Source of the DNA: Podospora pseudoanserina
Lineage: Eukaryota > Ascomycota > Sordariomycetes > Sordariales > Podosporaceae
Length of the DNA stretch: 64,000 nt
Direction: 5' to 3'
Assembly: GCF_035222485.1 (NCBI RefSeq)
Contig: NC_085922.1
Span: 883,001 to 947,000 of the forward strand
Part shown: positions 36,390 to 47,493 of the stretch, in pieces
Layout: each line of letters opens with the position of its first letter
How positions within the stretch are numbered: position 1 is the first letter of the stretch
Translations under genes and position numbers: made by a program
The notes under the pieces: generated by a model
Databases searched by the model: none
Told to the model about the DNA's origin: nothing
Seen by the model: the letters and a program-made list of their open reading frames with translations, nothing else

Positions 36390-36596
36390 CTAGTCCTTTA
36401 CAGGGTCGCCTCGGAAGAGAATATCTCGACGGGCTCTTGGACCAAGTTCTTTCCAGATACTGGTCCCTGTTTCGACTAGTGCCTCCCGCCCCTCTCTTGT
36501 TTCCAACATGGTGAGACCAAAGTGCATTGCAAAGGCAACGAACCGAAAGGCCTGGGACGTTGCTGCAAGGGGGCGGATGTCGGCCGGGTTCGTCAT
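36390..36596 (-). CDS. Possible small protein (68 residues)
   Basis: An ATG-to-TAG frame with protein-like composition: MTNPADIRPLAATSQAFRF, VAFAMHFGLTMLETREGREA, then IWKELGPRARRDILFRGD. It looks like one amphipathic helical unit. No family is recognised and no splice partners were found, so it may be chance. Confidence 0.25.
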   Translation of the reverse strand: MTNPADIRPLAATSQAFRFVAFAMHFGLTMLETREGREALVETGTSIWKELGPRARRDILFRGDPVKD

Positions 36597-37685
36597 GGTC
36601 TTGGGTCACAACCCGGAAGTTCTAAAGGATCCTGCGAGGGTCTTCCCGAGGGGTGGGAGAGCCGGAGTGGGGACGGGAGCGGTCGCTGCTTCGTGCTGAC
36701 CGGGGTGCGCTGGAGAGGGAGGAACTGGAGGATCTTGAGGACATAGCTATTGGATAACAACCCGGTGATACCGGACGACAGAGGAAAATGATATGAAGAA
36801 AAACAAGAAGAAAATGAGAATTTAGCAATGCCGTGATACCAAATCACAGGCAGAATAGCGATGTGAGTGACTGAAAAGGGTGGGGGTAAATACGAAATGT
36901 AGGGAGGACCTGATAATGTCATGATACCAGATCACGTCGGAATGCTAGGCGGGCGGGTGATGAATGAGGCGAGAAGGAGAGGCTTGATGGCTAGAATGAT
37001 GATAATCCAGACGGCCAGAGAATCTTCACATACTCACTTTGCCATAGGCAGGGCCTCTTTCGAAGCGCGATAGCTATCTCCTCAGTGAACAAGGTCATCA
37101 TACGGTACCTGATACCCACATGTCCTGGTCGCTTGTTGTTGGCCTAGCGAGGCCTTGCGCCTGAATTGTGATGGAGAGCAACAATCTGCCCGTTGCGGCT
37201 CATGGATACTCCGAAAAGAAGGCGGTTGGGTACATGTTGGGTATTATTCACAAAACCACCGACCTGGCCATGCGTAAGAGGCTCAGCCTGACAGTAAGGG
37301 TGGGCCAGCCATCCATACTTCTAGTGTGATTGGCGTCTTCTGGCCAATGTTGTCGCTATTTTCATATCCAGCTGGACTCGACAGACTGGTAACGATGTCC
37401 GACGAAACGATAAGGGGGTGCATCTACGGGTTGGTGCCCATCAGTGCTACCGGCTCACCCATCCCCACGTCTTTTGCCAAGAATGCTCCCTGCAGCCTGG
37501 AAGTCACCGACAAACCAACAACCGACTTTCTCTTCCGCCCATTCACTTCACCCGCTCTTTTCTTTTTCTTCCATATATAACACCCTGGAATCTCAGAATA
37601 TCACCCAGTAATAAATAGTTATGGCCTCAAGCACGTTCCACTACGACATTGATGTACCGCACAGTCCAGTTTCGACCCTGACGAC
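36597..37685. other. Spacer with TATA box
   Basis: No gene is supported. A TATATAA lies at 37574-37580, about 110 bases before the next ATG at 37686, a good candidate promoter for that gene. Confidence 0.45.
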
Positions 37686-38771
37686 ATGGATGCCATCATA
37701 GAACTCCTCCGCGCCAGAGCTCTCGCAGATCACAAAACGCGTATTCCCATCGACAGGCTAGATGCCGAACACCGCAGGCACTTGGTGCGCGCCATCAACA
37801 ATGTGCTGTCTATCGAGCTCGCTCTGTTCACATACGCTCAGATCATCGACGGCCTTCCCACCGGAGATGTCGCATGGGAAGTGAGAAGCCCTCTCCTACA
37901 AGGGGAGCACCCGCTGGCAACTGAGCACGAAGAACTCTGCCCCGGCGCAATGGAAAAAGCACGCGAGGTCTGCCCGAAGTGGGATACGGAAATGCTTAGG
38001 TTCAGCCCCCAGGTGCTCAATGCATATCGAGAAGCGGCTCCCGGCAGCAAGCTGTTCGCAAACCGTCTCATTGAGATGGTAGCCGTTGCAATCCACGAGT
38101 TCGTTGTGCTTCTCTACCAGCTTAACTTTTGTGTGCACAAGGGAGGACGAGAAGTGGTCGATGCCATTGCCAAGTGGAAGGAAACCAGCAAGCCCGAATT
38201 GTACTCATGGATGACAGACGAGGAATGGTGTCCTCCGGATCCTATCTGCACTGTTTTCCACAGCATACAATACCTCGACCACGACATCTACCCCCAAGGT
38301 GTGGCTGACGTTGTGGGCTATTGGGCAGAGGACCGGATTCTCGGCGGCGTCGTTGTCTTTGAGCGTCGGGCAGAGGAATGCGACGGCCACAACTCCAATT
38401 ACAGCAACCCACACCCACCAAATATCTACCTCTCTCCCTCCCGAGCCAAAGTCACAATAAGGGTTACGCAGCTCCGCAATGAGCAGCAGCAGAAACTGGT
38501 TGACTTTTTGCTGCTCAAAGATGCAAGCAAGGCGGCTGAATCAAGCCCGCTGCCCATTCTTGTGGACAAGAAGAATCTCAAACGGTTCAAGCTGGAGTCA
38601 TCCATCGTCAAATATGGGATATTTCGAGATATATGGGAGCGAAAGCCACTGGACCGGGAGGCCCTCAGGTATCTCAACAGGCGGCCAGGCTCCGAGCTTG
38701 ACGATCCTTGGGCCTTTGGCCTTATGGTCATTACCAACATTGGTGGGGGAACCTGTTGCCGGCAGGCGTGA
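37686..38771 (+). CDS. Unknown protein; basic tail continues in another frame to 39031
   Basis: A 361-residue frame from ATG 37686. No family recognised. It is helix-rich with a conserved-looking core (LFANRLIEMVAVAIHEFVVL, SWMTDEEWCPPDP, IQYLDHDIYPQGVADVVGYW) and near the end REALRYLNRRPGSELDDPW. In frame it then stops at 38771. From 38708 a second frame gives WPYGHYQHWWGNLLPAGVKR and a strongly basic end (KKRKIATKRAKKRK, nuclear-signal-like) to the stop at 39031, which looks more like a natural ending than the in-frame one. A one-base slip near 38705-38720 would explain this; otherwise the protein simply ends early. Confidence 0.65.
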   Translation: MDAIIELLRARALADHKTRIPIDRLDAEHRRHLVRAINNVLSIELALFTYAQIIDGLPTGDVAWEVRSPLLQGEHPLATEHEELCPGAMEKAREVCPKWDTEMLRFSPQVLNAYREAAPGSKLFANRLIEMVAVAIHEFVVLLYQLNFCVHKGGREVVDAIAKWKETSKPELYSWMTDEEWCPPDPICTVFHSIQYLDHDIYPQGVADVVGYWAEDRILGGVVVFERRAEECDGHNSNYSNPHPPNIYLSPSRAKVTIRVTQLRNEQQQKLVDFLLLKDASKAAESSPLPILVDKKNLKRFKLESSIVKYGIFRDIWERKPLDREALRYLNRRPGSELDDPWAFGLMVITNIGGGTCCRQA

Positions 38772-39031
38772 AAAGGCGCCTGGAGGATGAAGAGCCAGGG
38801 ATCGCCGAGGCTTATAAGAAGGTAAAGTTGGAAGTGGAGTCGAGGGAGGATAGCGAAACACAGGATGGAAAAGGGAAGGAAAAGGACGACGCCGGGAAGG
38901 GGCTGGATAGTAAAGAAGAGGAAGGCGGCTCACGAGACAAGGTCACTGAGGTGGTCCAATCGGATGAGAAGAACAAAAAGCGCAAGATAGCAACTAAGCG
39001 CGCGAAAAAACGGAAAAGCGAAGACGGGTAG

Positions 39032-39662
39032 AGATTAAAAGTGTAGATAAGTTCTTAAAAAGTTTCCTGGGCGCCTTTGAACAACCAGATGCGTAGGACT
39101 ATAGCGATTGCGCGGGGTTTAAGTAGAAACTTTTATTTGTTTAATGTCTAGAATGAAACAACTGGCGAGTGTATTGTGTAGCAGCGTTATCTTGAAATTC
39201 AATGTTCTACGCCAGCCTATGGGACACACCCAACTCGATGTGAACATGCTAAAGTGCCATGTCGTAGCTCCATCTTTTCCACAACCGGAGTTTGAGATGT
39301 GCAAGGCTGACAAGGACATGGCTGCAGCGCCCATGCTTCTGCAGTGTGCCCGACATGCTCCAGGCTCATGGGCAGGAGCAACATCCACGTCCCTGACTGC
39401 ACCTTGTCGGCAGGCCCGTCTTGTTCCGAGTGAAACTGTCACCCATCGACAACCAGTGGCACACACGTCTCCCATAATGGCAGCAACCACCATCGTAGGT
39501 AGCACGGGCTTGCCAGTGCTCCTCTGCAGGGGCGCACAGAATGACACAAGTGTGACCAGCAAAACAAACATACAGATCGCCCACACCACCTTCAAGCACC
39601 TGGCGATGCCAAGACGACAAGTTTCCTTCAGCATTCCTGTCGAAGAATGTCATATCACCACG
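39032..39662. other. Intergenic spacer, no feature seen
   Basis: Long frames exist on both strands (up to 205 codons) but none is protein-like. It contains the promoter of the GH76 gene. Confidence 0.5.
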
Positions 39663-41324
39663 ATGCTATCGACAGTCGTGTTGGCACTGGCCATCACCAG
39701 CACTAGGGCTGTGCTGAACGTGGACCTCGATTCTGCGGGTGCGCACACTGCCTGCTTCTAGGTACTTCGCGATGCGAACATTGGCTGATGATTCGCAGAC
39801 TCGATACGCTTCGCCGCCGGCCTCGTCGCAAGCAAGCTGATGGACTACTACCATGGCGAAGAACCGGGCCAAACCCCCGGAATCCTCCCCGGGCCCCCTC
39901 CCGCAGGACCGTACTACTGGTGGGAAGCAAGTCCACCTCCTCTCCCTCTTCTCCTCAAACGCATAGCTAATGTTGAGCCATCCAGGGCGGCGCCCTCTGG
40001 GGAACCATGGTAGACTACTGGCACTACACCCACTCCCAATTCTACAACGACCTCACCCTCCGCGCCCTCGTCTACCAAGCCAACCCCCCCCACAACGACT
40101 ACATGCCCCCCAACTGGACCGCCTCCCTCGGCAACGACGACCAAGGCTTCTGGGGCATGTCGGCCATGCTAGCCGCTGAAACCACATTCAAAAACCCACC
40201 CCCCGGTCAACCCCAGTGGTTAGCCCTCGCACAAGCAGTCTTCAACACGCAAGCCGAGCGATGGGACACGAGGTATTGCAACGGGGGTTTGCGGTGGCAG
40301 ATTCCCCTCTCCAACAACGGGTACAACTACAAGAACTCGATTGCGAACGCGATTTTTTTCAACCTGGGGGCGAGATTGGCGAGGTACACGAATAACAGGA
40401 CGTATGCCGAGTGGGCGGGCAAGACCTGGGATTGGATGGAAGGGGTGGGGTATATTGACAAGGAGAATTGGAATGTGTATGATGGGGGCCATGTGGAGGG
40501 GAATTGCACGGATATCAACAGGGCGCAGTTTTCGTACACGGCTGCTATTTTTGTGCAGGGGTGTGGGTTTCTTTATAACTATGTATGTTGTTTCCCTGGG
40601 ATGGATGGGAGTAAGACTATGCACGTACGCCCATGCTAACCTTGATTTCTACTAGACAAACGGCGAGCAAAAGTGGCGCGATAGGCTCGAGGGACTAACA
40701 AACCGAACTTTGAACAACTTTTTCCTTAGTCAACCAAAGGCCGGGACGAGACCGGCGGCTATGGAACCGAGTTGTGAGTTGGAGGAGAGGAACCAGTGTA
40801 CGACGGATATGTTGTCTTTTAAGGGGTATCTCCATCGGTGGATGGCGCAGACGACGCAGATGGCGCCGTTTGTGAGGGAGGTTGTCATGCCGGTATTGAG
40901 GGAGTCGGTGAGGAGCATGGCGGAGAGTTGTTTGCCGGATGGGACGTGTGGGTTTAGGTGGAATAGGGGCCAGTATGATGGGAACACGGGGGCCGGGCAG
41001 CAGATGAATGCGCTGGGAGCCTTGGTCAGTTTGCTGGTTGAACAACCGGAGGTTAAGGAGGCTGTGACGGCCAAGAATGGGGGGACGAGTGCTGGGGATC
41101 CGAATGCGGGACGCGAGGGGGAAGTGGGGGAGTGGGAGGGGGAGAGCGAGGTTATTACCGATGCGGATAGGGTTGGGGCGGCGGTGGTGACGATTTTGAT
41201 GGTGGGGACTGTGATGGGGATGATGATTTGGGTTAGTGCGACTACGGGGGAGGAGGAGGAGTATGCTAGGGTTATGAGGGGGGAGAAGAAGAAGGGTAAG
41301 GACAGGGTGATTGAGAGGACATAA
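39663..41324 (+). CDS. GH76 endo-alpha-1,6-mannanase-like wall protein (Dfg5/Dcw1 family)
   Basis: Four exons: 39663-39738, 39799-39926, 39986-40582 and 40656-41324, 489 residues. Intron 2 (39927-39985) is a GC-AG intron with donor GAA/GCAAGT; only it restores YYWWEGGALWGTMVDYW in phase. Signal peptide MLSTVVLALAITSTRA. Family marks: DSIRFAAGLVASKLMDYYHG, the catalytic GNDDQGFWGMSAMLAAE with its Asp pair, RWQIPLSNNGYNYKNSIANA and FSYTAAIFVQGCGFLYNY. The C-terminus has a hydrophobic segment (AAVVTILMVGTVMGMMIWV) followed by charged residues, so membrane-held. Dfg5-type enzymes attach GPI-mannoproteins to wall glucan. Confidence 0.92.
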
Positions 41325-42111
41325 TATTGGTTTTGTTGGAGGAATGTTACCTGGAGATATCGCTGTTGTTCATTTGGGAGGCTGATAAGACGTAGGGATA
41401 TAAGAGGTGTATCAAATGTAACAGCGGCTCGGCAATACGAAATGATTTATATACGAGCAACTACCGATGCGGTGACAGCGGGATTCGGGAACGTCGGGTT
41501 GGGAAAGAGTGTAATGTGCATTGCTCCGCCACCACACTGACGAATGGATGGGCATGCTGTGCCAATGATGCTGTCGTTTCAGAAGGGCTGGGACAATATC
41601 AGACCGTGTATTTTATTCGCTACTGATCTTCTTTCTCATCGAGCCCGCCCGTGTTGACAAGAAAATAGGCCTGGCTTGGCTGCATACGGCAGACACAGAG
41701 AATATGCAGGTTTCGGCGCCGAAGGTCTCAGCTTACCCCTCGCTTTCTAGGAGATGATTCCCTTGCTTTAGCCATCAGTTGTGATCGGTGACTGCCCGAC
41801 TGAGGTTGGGAACTGTGAGAGCTATGGTTTTCGGGCCCGAAACAAGTTTCTCACGGCAGCTGGTGAGCTGGATTTGTGAATATTTGGATAGGCGCCGATC
41901 TGACGTACATATTCCAGGCAGGGATCTGCGTGGTGGTGGTGGTGCTGTGTAGCCGTAACATTCGGATGAGGCGGGGATTGGATTGGATTTCATGCTGACT
42001 GCGGTCGGATCGGATCGGGCGGTTCGTGTTTGTCTTTCCTTTAAACTGGGATGGGATTCCCCTTTTCCTTCCCGTTTTTTTCTCTCCCTCTGCTGTCAAC
42101 AATCCGCAAAG
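41325..42111. other. Intergenic spacer, no feature seen
   Basis: It contains the end of the GH76 gene and the promoter of the next gene, with pyrimidine-rich sequence just before 42112. Confidence 0.5.
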
Positions 42112-42819
42112 ATGGCGCCTGTATTACCACCACGACGCTCACGGATCACAAAACGAGACGCCCTTGGCCCTAGATTTGACGATGACGACGACGACGATGG
42201 ATACAACCCCTGGAGCGACTGGAATGAGAAGTCGTATAACGGACCTGGAGGGGGGACCAGCGGATCGGATGAAGGAATTTTGAGCGGAGATTCTGGGCGT
42301 GACGGGGAGAGGAACAACATCGACTTTGACCTTGACGACAGAGTCACCAGCCGGAACAACGGTCTCTCTGGCGGGCAAATAGCGGCGATTGTAGTGTCGA
42401 TTGTGGTCTTCTTCTTGTTGGTGTCGGGGTTGTGCTTCTGGAGAGATCGGCGGAGGAAGAAGCGGAGGCTGGCGGAAGAGCAGACGTTGGCCGATGATGG
42501 AGTGAAGAGGGATGTGTATATGAAGGAGCAAGGAGAAGAGCTAAGCCCTGTGTCGCCTATTAACACCCAAGGAGTGGGAGGGACGGCGCCAACACCGGGA
42601 CAGGGTATAGGGGGACAGGATGCGCCGCCACCATACGAGCCGAGGCAGCCTGAAGCTGCGCATGTTGCGGGAGGAGAGACAGCAACAGACAGCGGCAATT
42701 GGAGACAATCCAGACTTGGGACAGAGGAGGATGATATCATGGTTACGGATGGGATGCCGCCTGACAGTGGGAGACAACGAGAGGGAAAAGGGAGTGGGGG
42801 ACTAGAGATCGGAACTTGA
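42112..42819 (+). CDS. Single-pass membrane protein with acidic ectodomain and PPPY tail
   Basis: Start at ATG 42112 (GATGGCG context after a pyrimidine-rich leader); the frame is open to 41983 but that extension is unlike protein. The 235-residue product has an acidic N-terminal part (a run of seven Asp near residue 24), a Gly/Ser-rich stretch, one membrane segment at about residues 86-108 (GQIAAIVVSIVVFFLLVSGL), then a basic stop-transfer RDRRRKKRR and a disordered tail containing APPPYEP, a PPxY motif that commonly recruits WW-domain ubiquitin ligases of the Rsp5/Nedd4 kind or arrestin adaptors. No signal peptide is seen. Architecture is common in ascomycetes; function unknown. Confidence 0.75.
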   Translation: MAPVLPPRRSRITKRDALGPRFDDDDDDDGYNPWSDWNEKSYNGPGGGTSGSDEGILSGDSGRDGERNNIDFDLDDRVTSRNNGLSGGQIAAIVVSIVVFFLLVSGLCFWRDRRRKKRRLAEEQTLADDGVKRDVYMKEQGEELSPVSPINTQGVGGTAPTPGQGIGGQDAPPPYEPRQPEAAHVAGGETATDSGNWRQSRLGTEEDDIMVTDGMPPDSGRQREGKGSGGLEIGT

Positions 42820-43159
42820 ACAGTAGACTCTAGGCATCGGGGGCAGAGAAACACGTTCCATTACGGTGACTGGTGGTGAACAAATATCTCTTTCAATTCA
42901 TCGGTTGACCATCATGCTGTTGATCATGTCCCGAGCTCTTGACTCTGTGCCGAAGTCGCAAGTTGCTAAGGTGTTGGTGGCAGCGTCCGAATGGCTCGTT
43001 CTGTCCTTCTTCCCTTGCATCCCTCCTACTTTGATGTTTGTTCCAACGATTGCCCCATACGTCCCTCGGCTCAAACACTGAATCTCTTCAACTGTTAACG
43101 CCTTCATGACTTCAAAGCTCCGCTACGTCCTTCAAAACGCTGCTGGAGAGCCACCAACA

Positions 43160-44338
43160 CTACTGCTCTGGTGTCAGAGCATATTCCCACACAGATACTC
43201 CGCCAGGTGCGACGCCGAAACCAGTAAGATGCCCCATCTGCCGGGAAAGCCTCGGGCGTTTCTCTTCGTCCTTGTCGTCCGTGTGTTGATCCTTATGCTG
43301 CTCTTTATGCTGCTCTTTATGCTGCTCTTTATGCTGGTCATGTGTGGGCTGCTTCGATTCAGTCGATGTTGGAATAGCTGGCTTGGATTCCGCTGGTGTT
43401 GATGGATTGGCGGTCTCGTTGTTCTGCTTCTCTCGCTTGATAAACGACCTCAGCATTGACTTTGATCTGGTAGGCAACTCAACATTCTGGTTCGCCAGTT
43501 GCGTCGCGCGGTCGTTTTCTTTCTCCCTCTCCTTATCCTCTCCCCCCTACTTCTGCTTCCGGCTCTGCTCCATCCTCTTCTGTTCCAGCAGCCATGGTTT
43601 CATATCCCGGATCCCCGTGATTGCCATCAAAATCACTGCCTTTCGAAAATTGATGTCCTCCAGATCAGAGGGCTGGAAAGATATCTGTGACCCGGCAACA
43701 GCGCGCTCCTTGAAGCAGCATTTTCCCAGATACAACGCCGCATCCACAACGGCCCACTGGTGGTCTGGCAAGGCACTGCGATCGTCGAAAATCTCTAGAA
43801 AGTCTTCCGGGATGACCCTCTGGGCATCCTTGGGCCGCTGCTTGGCCGACTCGAGGGCTTCGAGGACAGCCTGATGGACCTCCTGTGGGGTGAAGTTGTG
43901 GCCCTCAGCCCGGAATTCCTCAAAGTCGGCAAAGAACTGGAGGAGATCTGACTTCGCACATTTTGACCAGAGCGCCCGGTCGCGGTAGTATTTGGCCGGG
44001 TCGTATGCTTTCACGAGCGCTGGGGACTCGTCAACAAGCGGCGAGGGGGCCGGAGCCTCGCCCGCGGGCGGCACAATCTTGGGCGCTTCCTTTCGCTGCT
44101 TCGAGGTCGACCTCGCAGGAGGGGGAGCGCTGCTGGGCCTAAACCCATGGCTTGCGAAGAACACCAGCGCGTTTGTTCCGAGATTGACCGTCTTTCTGTA
44201 TCTCATTTTGTCCTGTGCTTTTGCTGCTGGATTGAGGAACCCGATCGATGTTGCTGTCAGGCCGAGCACTGAACAGAAATGCCCTTCATTGAGGATCTGT
44301 TCAGAGCCTAGGTGTAGGGCCTCCACCACTTTTCCCAT
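43160..44338 (-). CDS. Unknown protein; frame crossed by a single TAG
   Basis: From ATG 44338 a 263-residue frame runs to TAG at 43547. It is alpha-helical and charged (AYDPAKYYRDRALWSKCAKS, LLQFFADFEEFRAEGHNFTP, QWAVVDAALYLGKCCF) with a basic end. No family is recognised. The same frame continues after the TAG for about 128 codons to 43160, strongly charged (KEREKENDRATQLANQN) and including a four-copy 12-base tandem repeat HKEQHKEQHKEQHKDQ at about 43288-43335. Either one nonsense change, stop readthrough, or an intron of about 80 bases (GTAGGG..CCAG) that would keep the frame (KQK joined to SKSMLRSF). I cannot choose between these. Confidence 0.6.
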
Positions 44339-45286
44339 GTGGAAGGAGCGGCATCAAACGGGTGGACATAGGTACCCGCCCACAGTAAAGACTGCCCAAA
44401 TTTCCCTGTAGCACACAGTTAAACCCCAAGCATGTCTTCCAGATTGCCTTTGGATACCTACTAACTTGTACCAACTTCGTATGTACAACAGAATCGACGG
44501 CTGCTATGGCTTTACCGATTCCCTGGACACTCCGGCAGCTGCCAAAGCTCCCTGATCCCGTAAGAGGCAAAGAGCAACCTGAATCAACCCCATCCAGCTA
44601 CACAAACTGGTTCCGCTCAACCTCCACTCTGTCAACCTTCGCTCCCAGTGCCATCGACTTTTTCCCATGTTGGCTCGCATTCCTCGAGCAGGAGACGCAC
44701 ACCTTCAAAAGGCTTACTGGAGAGGGGGCGGTGGATGTGGGGAGAAGGTGGCGCTTCAGTTGATAGTGTAGGCGCCTATTTAACACTCAGACATCTCTTT
44801 GTTCGCCTGAAGAGCCAGTACCACACCCACTCAGCTCTTAAAGACCGGCTAACAGCTGAACGAAATTTGAGAATGTAGCAGCCATCCAATAAGTGCCCGC
44901 CACTCCTATCCGACATCCCGACGCCAGCCCCCACCGATCCAGTGCCGTCGAACCTGATATCCTCGAAACACGAGTAAAGATTCCAGGGTTACCAGTAGCT
45001 TGGATCTAAAGTGGGCGTCTCGTGTTTATACAACAGTGGCGCGCTAATCTCCGACGCCAAGGCGTTCCCCTGATGCTTCTATCATGCGCGCCGCCCGCCC
45101 TGAGTAAGCCCAAGAAGCCCAGGCCCGTAAGCTGGCCTAGCCTACAAGCAAACCACAAACTTCCACCGCCCTCAGGGGGCCATTCATAAAACCCGAGATG
45201 GCCACAGTTCCAGCTCCCAGATCGCGCGAGGAGATTTCGCTTCCCACGTCACGGCACATATGTATGGGTAGTCAACATCAGAGGAT
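44339..45286. other. Spacer with one weak frame
   Basis: A plus-strand frame at 44506-44763 (85 codons, MALPIPWTLRQLPKLPDPV, SSYTNWFRSTSTLSTFAPSA) has somewhat protein-like composition but no family or partners. Otherwise nothing is seen. Confidence 0.35.
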
Positions 45287-46444
45287 ATGGGGGATGAAGC
45301 ATCGTTGAAGACAGTCGAACGCCCTACCTGCGCTGCTATTGCCCACGAAACTCGGTTACCGGAGTGCTACGACGACTGGATCTTGCCAGAGTGTTACGAC
45401 CATTGGGATCTACCAGAGGTTTACATTCCAGTTGCCAATCCCATCGAACCCGGCCAGCGACCGTCTAGGCAAGAAAGGGCGAACAGAGCACAGGCACCCG
45501 CAGCTTTGGGCGAAAAGCAGTCCCCTCCTCCAAGATCCTGTTGGCGACGACACTGGGCTTGGTGGATACTTGCTGTTGTACTCGTTGTAGGAGGGGCAGC
45601 TGGCGGTGCCATAGCCGGTGCTCTCACTCTAACGCGTCGCCAAGGTTTGGACGGCTCAGTCGTATCAGCGTCGCCAACACCCATCGAAACGTTATCTGGG
45701 TAGGTTCTACCTACAGGTGCCGGCACTGCCATGCTTCAAGATTCTAATCGTTCTAGGACCACATCCCTATTTGGATTGACCCAGCCCCACGGCGCCACGT
45801 CGGGCGCGGCATCACAAAACACACAAGGAACAACAACAACAGCAACAGCAGCCGGGATCCAAGCTCCTACCGTGCCGACTGACTCGCGCTCAACGTCTAC
45901 ATCCACAGGCTCAGGCCTCTTACCTTCAAAGCCACAGATACAAGAGACCACCACTTCAGCAACAGCCCCTCAGAAAGACAGCGAGACCGGTACGTTGGGG
46001 GCAACCCAGACTCAACGGTCAATCTCCTTGCCAGCGCCAGGCACAACAGTCGAGGGATCCCCAGCAACGCCAATCAAAAGTCCTTCACCGTCCTCCAACA
46101 GTCCTGAGCCCGCCCCTCTGATGGGTCAGCCATCGAAGCCAACACGCGCTGTCCAGATCGGAAGGGCATCTCGGCCCGGAGAGGCCCGTGACTTGCTAGA
46201 GATCGCTTTCTATCCCGAGAGTCCATGTGACTACGAAGTAATAGGGAACTATGGCACCTGGGTCTGCGACACGCCGTTCGCGCTGGGTGGAACAGAATAC
46301 CAGTGGAAAGGCTGTGGTAGCTATACCTGGTTGGTTTGGGGACCAACTCAGGAGAGATTTGGAGCGTGTGCGGATAAGGTGACTGCTAAGACGCTTTGTG
46401 GCGGTTTGTTGGTGATAGGGGTTTGGTTGTGTAGTCCGGAATAG
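45287..46444 (+). CDS. Single-pass membrane protein with LPE repeats and Ser/Thr-rich ectodomain
   Basis: Exons 45287-45699 and 45757-46444, a 57-base GTAGGT..TAG intron in phase 2; 366 residues. The N-terminal cytoplasmic part has near-repeats LPECYDDW, LPECYDHW and LPEVY at residues 25-47. Then basic CWRRHW, one membrane helix (ILAVVLVVGGAAGGAIAGAL), a long Ser/Thr/Pro-rich stalk, and a C-terminal cysteine-containing domain (ESPCDYEVIG, GTWVCDTPF, WKGCGSYTW, GACADK). I know this general layout, PEV-type repeats before a Gly-rich helix, from many sordariomycete genes, but no function is established. A related gene follows at 46918. Likely a cell-surface sensor or wall protein. Confidence 0.75.
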
Positions 46445-46917
46445 AGCCAAGCTGACATCTAGAAGATGGAGGCTTTGAGCAACCCAGGGGGTTGTCGCCA
46501 GGTTCTTGTCAAAGCAAATTTATAATCATGCTAAAAGCTATCGAGATCTCAAGCCGCGGCGGTTGGCTAGCCCATCAGATACGGGGGTATACCTGTCAGG
46601 TTTTCAGCCGGTGCGGCAACGATGCACGATCACCACCAGTAAAATTACCGCCCCAAGAGCCTTATTCCTCAGACATCAACTTCTGGCCTAGCCCGCTGAA
46701 TTCTGATACATTGGTACCAGCCACGCCGCACGATCTGCATCACAATTCAAGCTTTTCTATCACCTGTGCAGAAACGAGGCGTAGATATTGGATATTGCCG
46801 CCTTGACCCAGATTCTCAACGCAAGGGGACCAAATGTCAAGAGTGTTAAATAATTGAACTGCCCCTAGCTGGCGTGCCTCTTTTCTGTTCTGCAGATGTT
46901 CGACTGTTTTGGGAGAG

Positions 46918-47493
46918 ATGGAAAAGCCTACTCCAGCTGAGGCCACGGCCACCAAATGCTTCACCCACTCCGCTGAAGTCTCGAATCTACCAGAATGTGT
47001 TCACAACATAAGTAGCGATCTCCCTGAGTGCTACGGCCATTGGAATCTTTCCGAAGTCTGCGATCAGTCGAACCTTCCTGAGGTGTGCAGCTCGCTCGAT
47101 CGCGACAATCGATTACCACCTCAGAGCCCCAACACTTCTCAAACCCCATGGTGGCGACGGCACCGCATATTGCTTGTCGTCATAGCTTTGTTGCTTCTCG
47201 CAGGGTCTGTAGGCGGTGTCGCTGCGGGTGTCCTGGCTTCAAGATCAGCGCAGGACACATCCATTGCGTCGGTGATGCCCTCAACAAGTACCATTCCCCC
47301 ACCCGATCAATCCTCAACAACTACCATCCACGAAACCTTCCCAGCATCTACCTCCAGCAGCAGCACAGCTGCTACAATAACAGCCGGCCCATCAAGTGAC
47401 GCTCCTGGTCTTAGTCCACCGAGTTTGCCGGAGCCGGCTTTACAAGTCTTTCCGATTAACGTTGGGGAGCCACCGGATACCTCACCGCTATAG
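46918..47493 (+). CDS. Paralogue of the preceding LPE-repeat membrane protein, shorter
   Basis: Frame from ATG 46918 (MEKPTPAEATATKCF) to the stop at 47493, 191 residues. It repeats the layout of its neighbour: NLPECVHN, LPECYGHW, LSEVC and LPEVCSS, then WWRRHR, a membrane helix ILLVVIALLLLAGSVGGVAAG and a Ser/Thr-rich stalk. It lacks the cysteine-containing end domain. The frame stops soon after the stalk, and 47545-47769 has another frame (MEASNDTSRDQNM, GGTWKIADLEEHPDCYF) that could be a further exon or a decayed end. A tandem duplication with later divergence is the simplest reading. Confidence 0.65.
   Translation: MEKPTPAEATATKCFTHSAEVSNLPECVHNISSDLPECYGHWNLSEVCDQSNLPEVCSSLDRDNRLPPQSPNTSQTPWWRRHRILLVVIALLLLAGSVGGVAAGVLASRSAQDTSIASVMPSTSTIPPPDQSSTTTIHETFPASTSSSSTAATITAGPSSDAPGLSPPSLPEPALQVFPINVGEPPDTSPL

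Noticed and set aside
39144-39662. Upstream extension of the GH76 frame to 39144
   Set aside because: ATG 39663 begins directly with a signal peptide; the extension is not protein-like.
42096-42854. 252-codon minus-strand frame
   Set aside because: Antisense of the single-pass membrane protein; its Ser/Pro-rich composition follows from the opposite strand.
43288-43335. Regularly spaced short repeats considered as a CRISPR-like array
   Set aside because: Contiguous 12-base tandem units coding HKEQ, without spacers, in a eukaryotic gene.
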